Source: Fomitopsis serialis
Lineage: Eukaryota > Basidiomycota > Agaricomycetes > Polyporales > Fomitopsidaceae
DNA: 64,000 nucleotides
Assembly (NCBI RefSeq): GCF_022376445.1
Contig: NW_025954964.1
Span: 248,001 to 312,000, forward strand
Direction of reading: 5' to 3'
Shown here: positions 9,882-20,264 of the stretch, piece by piece
Layout of the letters: each line of letters opens with the position of its first letter
Position numbering within the stretch: the first letter of the stretch is position 1
The notes under the pieces: model-generated
Databases searched by the model: none
What the model was told of the DNA's origin: nothing
Seen by the model: only the letters and a program-made list of their open reading frames with translations
Translations under genes and position numbers: made by a program

Positions 9882-12137
9882 ATGTCTTACAACGCCGCAC
9901 AGACTACGACAGCTGCAGCAGGCTCTGCGGCAGCGACCTTCTCTGTAGATGCCTACGACGCCACCAGCGGTGGCACAGACTTGCTTACCGGCGACCTCTA
10001 CTTCCTTGCGGATGTCTTGCTCTTGTGCGTCGCCGCCCTCTTCTTCCTCCTCGCTCTCCCCCGAGCGATCACCCGCCTCACCCGCCTCTCCGCCTGGACC
10101 GAAGGCCTCTTCCTCCGCGCAGGCTCAGGGAGAAGGCGCGTTCAACATCCTGGGTCTCTGTCACCGAAGGAAGGTGAAGTGTACGACTACTCCGAACGCA
10201 GTTTCGCTGCGCGGCGGTTCACCTCACAGCGGCGCGTCAACCCGACCTCTGGCAGTCCTACAACCGTCACGGACGACGGGGACTCCGACGCCGCCCGCTC
10301 GCATCGGCGGCCTCCCGCGCATATGCCTGCGTGGTCCTCCATCTTCCCTGGAATGAGTGCACGCTTGGGCGCCACCCTCCGCCCGGGCCACTCTGTCGGC
10401 AGTGCGCTGCTCCTCCTCGGATATGCTGTGCTTATGCTGTTTGTTGGGCTTGAGGGCGGCAATCCGTTCGTGGAGTACGTTCCTGCGGGTTGGGTGGCGG
10501 CAAGTCAGTTGCCCGTGGTGTTCATCTTGGGAACGAAGAACAACTTGTTGGGAGTACTGTTAGGCAAGGGCTACGAGAAGGTGCGTTTCTGTTGCTTAGA
10601 CCGGAGCTCGGGACGGCTCACAGGCATGTAGCTCAACTATCTACACCGCTTTGTCGGACGCTTCGTATTCCTCGCTGCCAACGTGCATTCACTTGGATAT
10701 TGTGCGTCACAGCATACGATCGTGTGCAACCTGCATATTGACACCAGTCTCTACAGTGTACCAATGGAGCATTCAAGGCACTCTGGCGCAGAACCTTACA
10801 CCAAACATCATTTGGGGCTTTGTGGCACTAGTGTGCGCGGACATCTTGTTTTTCCTGTCTCTCCACGAGCTCCGTGAAGTGCTATATCCACTCTTCTATT
10901 TCTCGCACGTCCTCGCCGCCATAATCATCCTTCCAGCCGTACGTCCCTCTCTCAACGCCGTCTCACCCTAGCTCACCGCTCACACCTTCTCAGACTGCCT
11001 TGCACGAGCGCAGCACAACACCCTACGTCATCACTGCCCTCGTGCTCTACCTCTTCGACCGCCTCCTCCGCATCGCCCAAACGCGCCTCACGCACGCACA
11101 CCCCCGCGCGCTCCCCGTGCTCGGCACCGTCCGCCTCACGCTCCCGACGCTCAGCACGGGCTGGCGCGCGGGCCAGCACGTGCGTGTGAAGGTGCTCTCG
11201 ACGGGCATGGGCTGGTGGGGCTGGGCAGAGAGCCATCCGTTCACGGTCGCGTCGTGCGCGGAGGACGGTGGGCGAGGGAGTGAAGGTGAGGGGCTGGTGC
11301 TACTGTGTAAGAGCGCGGGGAAGTGGGGCGAGAGGCTGATGGAGCTGGCGAGGAGGGCGGAGTATTGTGAAGCGGGGGGAGGGAGTCCGCGCGTGCGGGT
11401 GCTTGTTGATGGGCCGTTCGGTGCGTGCTCATTCGTGTGTTCCTCTGACATGTGGTGCTGACCGGAAACTGACTTGCGTTAGGCGGACCCGGGCATGCTG
11501 TCATTGCCAGCTACTCCGCGGCACTGCTCGTCGCGGGTGGAAGCGGGATCTCGTATCCCCTCGCCATCGCGGAAGAACTGCTTCGTGACGCGTCGTACGG
11601 CGCAAGTCGCGTGCGGCTCATCAACCTCGTCTGGAGCGTGCAAGACACTGGTGCGTACCCCAGCTCATCGTTATCCCACAAAACGCTCACCCTACATGCA
11701 TTCCAGCCTCGCTCGACCCTATACTTCCCCAATTCACCCGCCTCCTCCGCACCGCCCGCCACACAGGCACACACCTGCGCATCTCGCTCTTCCACACCCG
11801 TGCCACGACTTCGACAGAGCCCAAGCTCTCCCCCTCCGCGCGGTTCCTCCCACAGGGCCTCACAGTGCGCGCGGGGCGCCCTCCGCTCGCGAGCCTCCTG
11901 TCGAGCGTGGTCAACCGCACGCTGGAGGTGCACAAAGCGTCGGTCGCGTGGACGCCGCAGGCGGGCTCCGGGGAGGCGCAGGAGCGCAGGAGCCCGAGCG
12001 GCGTGTTCGTGGGCGTGTGTGGGCCGCGTGCGCTCGGCGAGGACGTGGAGAGGCTGGTGAGGACGTTTGGGGCGCGCGAGGAGCGTGCGGGGAGTGTGGG
12101 CGGGGTGGAGTGTCAGGTGGAGGTGTTTGGGTGGTGA
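9882..12137 (+). CDS. Ferric/cupric reductase transmembrane component (FRE family)
   Basis: Plasma-membrane flavocytochrome that passes electrons from NADPH through FAD and two haems to extracellular Fe(III) or Cu(II), the first step of reductive iron uptake. Exons 9882-10580, about 10632-10699, 10756-10938, 10994-11418, 11483-11650 and from about 11705 to the stop join in frame. An N-terminal membrane segment (LYFLADVLLLCVAALFFLLA) is followed by a basic loop. Then comes the ferric reductase core with the haem motif HRFVGRFVFLAANVHSLGY, a second pair of His in ELREVLYPLFYFSH, the FAD site HPFTVASC and the NADPH site GGSGISYPL. The C-terminal exons are very GC-rich. It is not next to a multicopper oxidase or iron permease here. 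A NADPH oxidase is less likely because the order and motifs match FRE proteins. Confidence 0.9.
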
Positions 12138-12769
12138 GGGCTGTGATGAACTGTTACGATGCGTTTGGATGCTTAGGCTCGTGTCGAGATATTGGGTTGG
12201 ATTGTGTGATACACGGTTTGGATTGTACAGTACTGTGATGTATCTGGTAACATGTATTATGATTATTTGTATTGACCATGGTGCGCTTCACGTCGGTGAA
12301 TATTATTCTCAGGTCTTTATACGTCCTCATACCCGAGTACTGTATGCGTGTCTGCAAATTTGAATACTGACATGACTCTTACCCTAGGGTGTGCTTGTGT
12401 GGGGTGTCCCTTCATTCATCAATGGTTAGCGTTGAAACGCTGATCAACAACAGGTAGCGCAAGCTAGTGGATTGTTTAGCCAGGCAACGAACATTGAACG
12501 CTGTATACGGATTTTATACTTGTCTGGCAGGGTAGTCAGTGGATGCACAGACGCTCGAGCCATTTTCGTGGATTAAAATACGTCGACATCAGAAGCATTG
12601 ACCAGCAACTACTTACACCATCGTAGCACCAATATGCGTCACCAATATAGAATATATAGAATAGTCCGTTAAACAGTTCGTCAAATCAGGCATCGTGCCA
12701 GTCCAAAACGTGATCTTCAAATCTACTAGCGTCCATACTCGATGAACGCGTCCGAGTCGGCGATCCGGA
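12138..12769. other. Intergenic region between convergent genes
   Basis: About 630 bp, AT-richer than the flanking exons, lying between the stop codons of the ferric reductase gene and the membrane protein gene. It presumably holds both 3' ends. I see no gene or clear repeat in it. Confidence 0.6.
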
Positions 12770-13985
12770 TTATCTCGACTTCGGATCCGTGAACGCCATG
12801 TCCGCCAGCCCGCCATGGATCCCGAACATCTTCTTCACGTTGACGACGAGCAGCATCAGGAGCGCAATCGTCTCCGGGGTGATCTGCAGGCAGTAGAAGA
12901 GCACCTTCGCCGCCGTGCCGTTGTGCGAGCCCGGGCCCATGGCGAGGAGGGAGTCGGTGTAGTTTGCCATCACGACGAGGCGGTAGATTGGGGTGATCGA
13001 CTGCAGGCACGGGGTATGTCAGACGTCGGTTATACGGGGAGAAAAGGAGACTTACGAGGATGCAGCAGAGAGCGCTGAGATAAAGCGCGGGGATGAGTGC
13101 TACCCGAGTGGGGCGCGTCACAAGGCCCCAAAGCACCAGGAGGTTGCTGCCTTGAAGTAGGAACAACGCGATGCCCGCCGAGAGGTATCTATGGCAACAA
13201 CGAGCTCGGATTAGTCTCAGTCCAAAACAGCCTCTCCCACAAAACGAACGTACCGAGAGTGCTGGACCAGCATAGCGTCGTAATGGCTCATTTCGCCCGC
13301 GTAATAATAACCGCTCGAGACCGCTCCCATGGCCATGGCCGTAAGACGCAGCACCAGCTGAGCGAGGCAGAACATCCTGATCCAGTGTCTGCGCCGCGGC
13401 TCGTCCGGCAGGACTTCCGTCTGGGACACCTCGAGCGCACACTGACTCATGCTCAGGGAGGACCCGTGTCCGTACAGCTTGGGCTGGAGCAGCTCCGCGC
13501 GCTCTGCGTCGGAGGCCGTCTGCGCATCGGCCGGGGGCAGGCCCTTGGCGGCGAGAGGCAGGGCGTCGTTGCCGCGGGTGCTGTTCACGAGGAAGACCAT
13601 GATGAGCGTTCCAACATCTTGGGTCATCCCGACGATGCCGATGGCGTAGCCGCCTTGGAGGAAGTTGACGTAGGTCTTGGGCGTGCGGAGGTCCGAGTTG
13701 TATGCCTCGGACGTGCGAACGGAGAAGTCTACAATTCTGTGCGAGGCGAGGTTGTGTGAGCTGACGACGACCGGGCAGAGCGAGGGAGAGGACTTACCGT
13801 TCGCACGTGAAGATGATGGTGCCGAGGATGACGAGAGTGCGCGAGCTCTTGGAGATGAAGCGGTAGGCCACGAGAGCAAGGATGAAGCCGTATAAAATAT
13901 CAAAGAATAAAGCAGGAGCAATGTCAATGTGAAGTGGGACCCCTCCCATTGGGGCGGGAAATAAATTAACGGTGGGAGAAGACAT
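12770..13985 (-). CDS. Multi-pass (about seven-helix) membrane protein of unknown function
   Basis: About 340 residues from the ATG ending at 13985. Hydrophobic helices are visible in order: IAPALFFDILYGFILALVAY, TLVILGTIIF, GGYAIGIVGM/GTLIMVFLV, FCLAQLVLRLTAMAMGAV, AGIALFLLQGSNLLVLWGLV, VALIPALYLSALCCIL and ITPETIALLMLLVV. Three short introns (near 13740-13797, 13194-13252 and 13000-13053) keep the frame. A soluble loop between the third and fourth helices is rich in Ala, Asp and Glu. The overall layout resembles RTA1-like and other fungal seven-helix proteins, but I cannot place it in a named family. The last residues (FTDPKSR) are charged and probably cytoplasmic. Function unknown. Confidence 0.7.
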
Positions 13986-15505
13986 GAGAATGTGGAGAAG
14001 AAAGGGGGAGAGTAATTAAAGGAAGAGAGTGTTGCCTCAGCAGGACACGACTGTCAGCTTATATAGCATTTGCATGAGCTGCGGCTCTGGTTGGGGCCTC
14101 GCAGTAACCGATAGGCTGTGAATTGCAAGAAGCGGAGACGGGACACTGAAGACATGCAACTGTCGACATCCTCGACGGACCAATCCCAAGTGGCACACTA
14201 CGCGCGCGAAGTGAAACAGAAACAAGGCGGCCCATGGAAGCATAGTGTACCTGGCACAGGCATCCGCCTCTTGTGCTTTGTTGGGTCCAACTCAGCCAAC
14301 CAGGGCCTGCGAGACTCACGTAGTATGCAGCATTGTCTGCAAAGTTGTCGTTGTGGACTGGCACTGACACAACTTCGAGGCCCACTTGGAGCCCGAAGGC
14401 AGTCCGCTGACGTGCACACAATTCAGCTAGCCAACCAGCCATGGTGCAGGGTGCCGTGATCAGTAGTTGGAGCCAATGGGATGGCCGGCAGCGAACTTCT
14501 CCCCCGCCTCTAGACTATGGTCGTTTCGACTGCCCGACCGATGTCCGAAGGGACGTAATCTTTGCTGTGCAGCGCGTAAGGGCTTGTTCGTTTGGTGAGT
14601 GCTACGCGCACCAACCATCATCCAACAAGGGGTACCTGCGAAAGCACCCAATGAGAAGTCAGTGTTACACCTCTTAACGGGAAAAAAATGCGACACACCA
14701 TTTCAATGATGGGAGTCTTGGTCGAGTCCGACTTCTTTTCGTCCATGCTTAGGCGGTACTGCCGCCCAGTCCGTGCAGCCCGACGGCATCCGTTTGGGGG
14801 CCGCGAGCAAGACGCTCATCTGGGACAAAGAAGTTGAGACAGACTAATCATGTTAGCTCATTGGCTCGAGCACATCAGAGCCATGGAACCCCGTCGCGGT
14901 CAGCAGGTCTATGGACGTGGCAGCGGTGTTGAGCACAGACGGTGGATAGCAAAGGTCGGTTACCATCAACTTGAACACGGTCCTCGGATGAGCATCGCGG
15001 ATTGGGATATTGCACCGAAGGCACTCAAAACAACCCTCGGAGTTCTGAGACGTGGCATAAAGTTACTTGAAGCACCTCGTGCTGGTTGTGTACAGACAGA
15101 GAGTGCGACCGAGATCAATGCATTTGAAGGATTCCGAGTCGGAATCGGAAAGACGGCGGCCAGTGACCAGGGTGCCCGTACAGTTCACCGCCCCAGGAGA
15201 AACAAGGCATTCCAAAAGTGGAATATGCACAGCAAAAGAACAGCCCGACTGTGGCTTGTCGATGTTCGGGTTGAGTGCAACAGAGAGGTTGAAACGAAGC
15301 ACGTCGGTTCCCAGTTTGGAAGACGATCGCGATCGAGCGGTCCGCTCCAGGCGTCTGCGCTCGACCACAGTGAGCTGCTCAGCACTCATCGCGCACGGCA
15401 CAGACGCGTCCACAACGAGTGCAGAACTTCTGATTCTCTCGTTCAGCACGGAAATCATTTCCTGCGGAAGCTTCACATCATAATCTAGAGGAGTCGGCAG
15501 TCAAG
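13986..15505. other. Spacer with a possible coding remnant on the minus strand
   Basis: About 1.5 kb between the membrane protein gene and THI6, which diverge. On the minus strand 15063-15490 has a protein-like open frame (KLPQEMISVLNERIRSSALV, LGTDVLRFNLSVALNP) without an ATG. More minus-strand pieces follow at about 14860-14970 (VFKLMVTDLCYPPSVLN) and 14300-14440 (WLAELCARQRTAFGLQVGLE). They look coding in composition but I recognise no family and cannot join them into a gene. They may be a decayed gene or chance open frames. No start, stop pair or splice set could be fixed. Confidence 0.25.
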
Positions 15506-17607
15506 ATGTCGGGCCACGCTGTGGACTATTCCCTGTATCTTGTTACCGGGCGAGAGCTACTCCCGGTAGGAAAGGTGCTTGCTTGAGCCTTTTGTTAGAT
15601 TTCTAGGCCATAACTGAAAGGGCACCCTCGCAGGATTACTATGAATCTCTCGAAGAAGTAAATGCACATCCTCTGTTCTGCGATTCCGTTTGTGAGATTA
15701 TGCACAGTCGCTGCAAGGAGGGGTGACCCTCGTACAGATCAGAGAGAAGACAGCGGAGACAGGCGAGGTGTGTGCTCCGTCTCTGCGCTCTTCTACTCGG
15801 ACGTGATACAACCGTACCCCTACCAGTTCCTTGAGATCGCCCGACGGTCCAAGGAGATATGCCACAAGTACGGAGTCCCCATCCTCATCAACGACCGCAT
15901 CGACATCGCGCTCGCCATGGGCGCCGATGGCGTGCACATCGGCCAGACCGATATGCCCATCGCCGTCGCGCGCTCCCTCCTCCCGCCCCAGGCGATCATC
16001 GGCGTGACGTGCAACACGCCCGAGCACGTACGGCAAGCGGTCAAGGACGGCGCGAACTACGTCGGTGTGGGCCCCGCGTGGACGACCCAGACCAAGAAGA
16101 ACCTGAGCGCAATCGTCGGCGTGAGAGGCCTGGGCGAGATGCTCAGGGAGCTGGACGGCACGCTGGTCAAGTCTGTTGCTATAGGTGAGTGTTCATCCGC
16201 CCATACCGTGTCTGGGCTTGGTAGTGAGCCGGTCTTCCACTTCAGGTGGAGTCAAGTCTACGAATGCCCTGCACTGTCTGCATGGCTCCGTCTCCGTGAC
16301 GGGCAGTGCTCTGGATGGGCTCGCTGTAGTGAGCGACATCGTCGCATCGCCAGAACCAAAAGTTGCCGCAGAGAAGCTGGCGTCCATCGTCCGCGCGTTC
16401 AAGGGCTACTCTCCGTCTTCCTTCTCTTTGCCTAGCCCACGCTACACACCCGAGTTCGTCAAAACACAGGCTGCGGCGCTCGTGTCTGCCGTGAGGAAGC
16501 ACAGTCCGCTAGTTCACCAAGTAAACTCTTTAACTTCTCGCACCGAGCACTCTGCTGACCACTCGGAATACTAGATCACGAACACAGTGGTGACGAACCA
16601 GTCCGCGAACGCGACCCTCGCCCTCGGCGCCTCCCCGATCATGGCGAGCTCCGCCAAGGAGATGGAGGACCTGAGCAAGGTCACCGGCGCGCTCCTCGTG
16701 AACTTCGGCACCATCCAGGACCTCGACGGCATGCTCGCCGCAGGCAGGTTCGCGAACATCAACCGCAAGCCGGTCGTCTTCGACCCCGTCGGCGTGGGCG
16801 CGTCGCGCTATCGACAGACATCTGCCGACAGTGAGTGCGCTCCCCAGCGGGCGTAGGTTGTGTTAACGGACTGTCGCCCACAGCGTTGTTGAACACTTGG
16901 CAGACGACTGTCATCAAGGGCAATGCGGGAGAGCTAGCTGCGATCGCAAAGTCGACCGAGGTGCGACTGCCGCCTTGAGAGGATACCTGCTGTCTAGCCA
17001 CTCATGCCATGCCGTAGGTCCAGTCGAGGGGCGTCGACAGCATCGGCAAAGGCTTCCAAGACCCCATCACCTTCGTTTCGCAGCTCGCCCGGAAGGAACG
17101 TACGTCCCCTCCCTCCAAGCCGCCCTGACCTCGCCCGACGCGCACACCCCACAGGCTGCATCATCGTCCTCACGGGCGTGCAGGACTACGTCTCCGACGG
17201 GAACGTCGTCGTCCGCTGCTCGAACGGGCACAAGCTGCTCGGCGACATCACCGGCTCGGGGTGCATGGTCGGCACCGCCGTCGCGACGTTCTGCGCCGCG
17301 GCGAGCTTGGAGGCTGCTGAGACCGGGGACGCGCTTCTTCGCCATGACGGGCTGCTGGTGAAGGGAGACATGCTCGTGGGTGCGGTCGCAGGGTGAGTCG
17401 TCGTTCTCCTGGAGCTTGTTTGGAGCATGCTCAAGTACGCGTGGGGCGGCTAGCGTGCTGGCGCTGACTGTGGCTTCTGAGTTCGCTGCGGTGAGGCAGG
17501 ATGTACACGGGAGCGGCACATTCCTGCCTGCGCTCATCGACGAGCTTGGGGCGCTGACGCCGGAGAAAGTCGCAGAGGCCGCGAACGTTGAGGTGTTCCA
17601 CCCATGA
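15506..17607 (+). CDS. THI6: Bifunctional thiamine-phosphate synthase / hydroxyethylthiazole kinase
   Basis: Cytosolic thiamine biosynthesis enzyme. The N-terminal half joins HMP-pyrophosphate to HET-phosphate to make thiamine phosphate (LINDRIDIALAMGADGVHIG, then NYVGVGPAWTTQTKKN). The C-terminal half phosphorylates hydroxyethylthiazole (NTVVTNQSANATLALGASPI, PVVFDPVGVGASRYR, GDITGSGCMVGT with the kinase catalytic loop). The gene starts at ATG 15506 (MSGHAVDYSLYLVTGRELLP), and the frame is open once about ten short introns are removed. One exon, 15634-15657, encodes only DYYESLEE. Kinase exons are about 16575-16830, 16884-16960, 17019-17099, 17154-17393 and 17460-17607. Length and domain order match fungal THI6. 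It has no thiamine gene neighbours. Confidence 0.92.
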
Positions 17608-17796
17608 TGTGGGCAAGCACCAGCGATGAAGCAGGGATGTGAATAATGTAGTCAAAACTTCTTGTGTATCCGTAGATCGTACACCACCGAATCCTGGCCT
17701 GTATCCGTCGTACCTAGACGTACAAGTATATCATACACTCCTCTGTACACGTATTCAAGTACCTCGTACAGTGAACCACGCTCTGATTGTCTCGCC

Positions 17797-19227
17797 CTAA
17801 GCACCGACCAGGACGACATCTGGGTTGGGCTTGTCGAGGATATGCGGGAACGGCGTCTCCGAAGTAGGTTGCAACCAGTTCTTCTCGTCATACTGCGCGT
17901 ACGGAGGAGACTCGATCATGTGGAACGTGTACGCGTAGCGTGTGTTCGGGCTCAGGTTTTTCTCAGACTTGTGCAGCACGCTACCGTGGATCAGCACCAT
18001 ATCGCCTGCACCCGAAGACATTCGTTAATTCAATCGCTTACGGCCACCATATGGTGCAATAGGGGGGAGCGCACCTGGTATGCACGCCTCGAGGACGTAC
18101 CTCCCTTCCGGCTTCGGGGGAGCCTGCTCCGGAGGGACGAGGGTCTCGAAGCCGGTGCCGCCGCCGGGCTTGCGCACGAAGCGCTTCGTTATCGGCGCAG
18201 TGAGGTGCGAGCCAGGCAGGAAGGACAGGGCGCCGTTCTCGGGTGTACACTTCTCCAGGGCGATCCAGAAGCCGAGCGCGGAGGGCGGGTCGGTGTACTG
18301 TTTACCGGACGTCAGTGGCTGTCAGTCGAGGACCCTCGCGGCAGATCGACTAACCAAGAATGTGCTACACGGGGATGAGGTGTGTTAACGGATCTGGGAT
18401 AGGCTGGATGTGGACGTACGAGTCGTTGTGCTCCCCGACTAGGGTTGGAGTTAGGGGCGGATTGCTATGCTGCAACGACGTGTTGACGCACCTTCGCCGC
18501 CGATGCGAGGCTGCTTGCAGATCACCATTGATTGCAAGGCTACCCTCACTTCAATGGTCGAGGTCGTCGGTCGAGAGCGACTGCACTCACCCACGGGGTC
18601 ATGGTGGAACTGGAGGTCACGGACAACGGCCTTCATCGCATCGTTCTCCAAAGTTACTTTGCGGAACACAAGCTCGAGCTCATGCAGCCCTTCCGACATG
18701 GTCAACGACCTGCCACGGGCTCACAACGACGACTCACCATGCCCGATCTTGTTCACCGCCTTCTCCTTGGGCCTGTTCAGCTTTCCATCCGTGACAGCAT
18801 CCTCTTCGAGAAAGTAGCGGATCTTGTCCCCAGAAGTGAGGAAGTAGTCATCGCCGACGTGGTTGTCCTCCCCGGTGGTGAACTTGGTCTACTGAGTATA
18901 TCAGTGTCTGCGCGTCCGTGCAGCATGGACATGGGCGGCGGCACGTACAAGCGGGTGGTCCTCAAGACTGAAGCCCTCGATGAGTTCCTTGGATCGTGTC
19001 AACAGTGCCTCTGTCTCCTCTGGGTTGAGGAAGGCTGGCAGACGCAGATACCTGAGAGGCGTTAAGTCGGCCAGAATGATCACAGGTTGCGAACTCGTTT
19101 ACCCATCCTTGCGGAACTTCGCAAGTGTTGGGGTTCAGTACTCGCTGAAGCAGGTGAACACATCAGAACTGACCTGGTCGACCTGGTCCTGAGTGAGGTA
19201 CTCGAGTTTACGGACACTGGCAGGCAT
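17797..19227 (-). CDS. Phytanoyl-CoA dioxygenase family protein (PHYHD1-like)
   Basis: Fe(II)/2-oxoglutarate-dependent oxygenase of the PhyH family, about 300 residues, interrupted by many introns of about 50-60 bp. From the ATG ending at 19227 the reading is MPASVRKLEYLTQDQ, YLRLPAFLNPEETEALLTRS, NHVGDDYFLTSGDKIRYFLE, VFRKVTLENDAMKAVVRDLQ and ICKQPRIGGEVGEHNDSTFL. The HND in the last segment is the HxD iron-binding pair. LGFWIALEKCTPENGAL and FLPGSHL come next, and IPGDMVLIHGSVLHKSEKN supplies the distal His. Motifs and length match the cytosolic PHYHD1 branch, so the substrate may not be phytanoyl-CoA. The stop at 17797 lies 190 bp from the THI6 stop (convergent). Confidence 0.87.
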
Positions 19228-19445
19228 CGAGGTCGCGGTCAGTGGCAAGCGCGATCGTGCGTATAGTCTGAGCGGGCCGACGCTGCCGGTGCTACTCGGC
19301 GCCCGTCACAACCTTACACACGGTCCTTACACGGTCCAGCCAGACAGTGCAAGTAAAACAAAATGAGCGAATAATGAATCCCTCAAGCAACGAACATTAC
19401 AAAATAATAAGAATACACGCAAGCACAGGCCAAAATCCTGCACCT

Positions 19446-20214
19446 CTATTCGTCCGGCCCTACGTCAATGTTCTCCCCTCGCCCCAGCTGTTCGATCAAA
19501 TGGTCAATCTTTGCCTTGTGTATCCGGTGGTGCTCTTGCCAGCCCTTCCATGGATGGTGCGGAAACTAGTCGGATCGCGTCAGACACAACAGAAACAATC
19601 CGTTGACAAGAGTTCGCCTCACCAAGCGGCCAAAGTCCTGGAACACCTTGTCCGACGTGCCCTCGGGCTTGTGGTAGAAGTGCTTGGCGAGCAGCACATC
19701 GTCCTGCAGGCTGTACCGCATCTTCTTCTCCGGAGGCGCGGGCAAGGGCGCGTCCCCGTCTGCGTAGTGCAGCTCGTGCTTATGCCTGCGATAGAACTTC
19801 ATCCACGAAGCGCGGGAGTGGTGCGGCGCCTAGCAGAAGCGAAGCAAAATTGGCTATAAGCTACGAGCCCGACGATGTGGAACGAACTGTCCTTGTTCCA
19901 GGCATGGACATACCTTTGTCGCGACGTCCTTCCAGAACGTCACCATGTCGACCTTCCCGCTCTGCGTCCGGTTCCGGTACTCGTAGAAGCGCACGAGGAA
20001 CGTCACGTCTTCGTCCGTGAAGGCGACGCCCTTCCCTGTCGTGCTTCTGAACAGCGCTCGAGGCGGAGTCGGTGATCTCGTGCGGGTGACATCCGCGGCG
20101 GCTACCCGATGGGCGGCTGCGATAGTACCGGGCGCAGCCCCAGGAATCGGTATGTGCTGCTGCTGCACGTCTATCATCTCTTGTGGCGGCGGCGGGTCCA
20201 TTGCTTGCTGCTGT

Positions 20215-20264
<50 letters not shown>

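Noticed and set aside
15566..15633. Possible TPP riboswitch in the first THI6 intron
   Set aside because: The intron has CTGAAAGGG but lacks the ordered conserved TPP elements and is too short.
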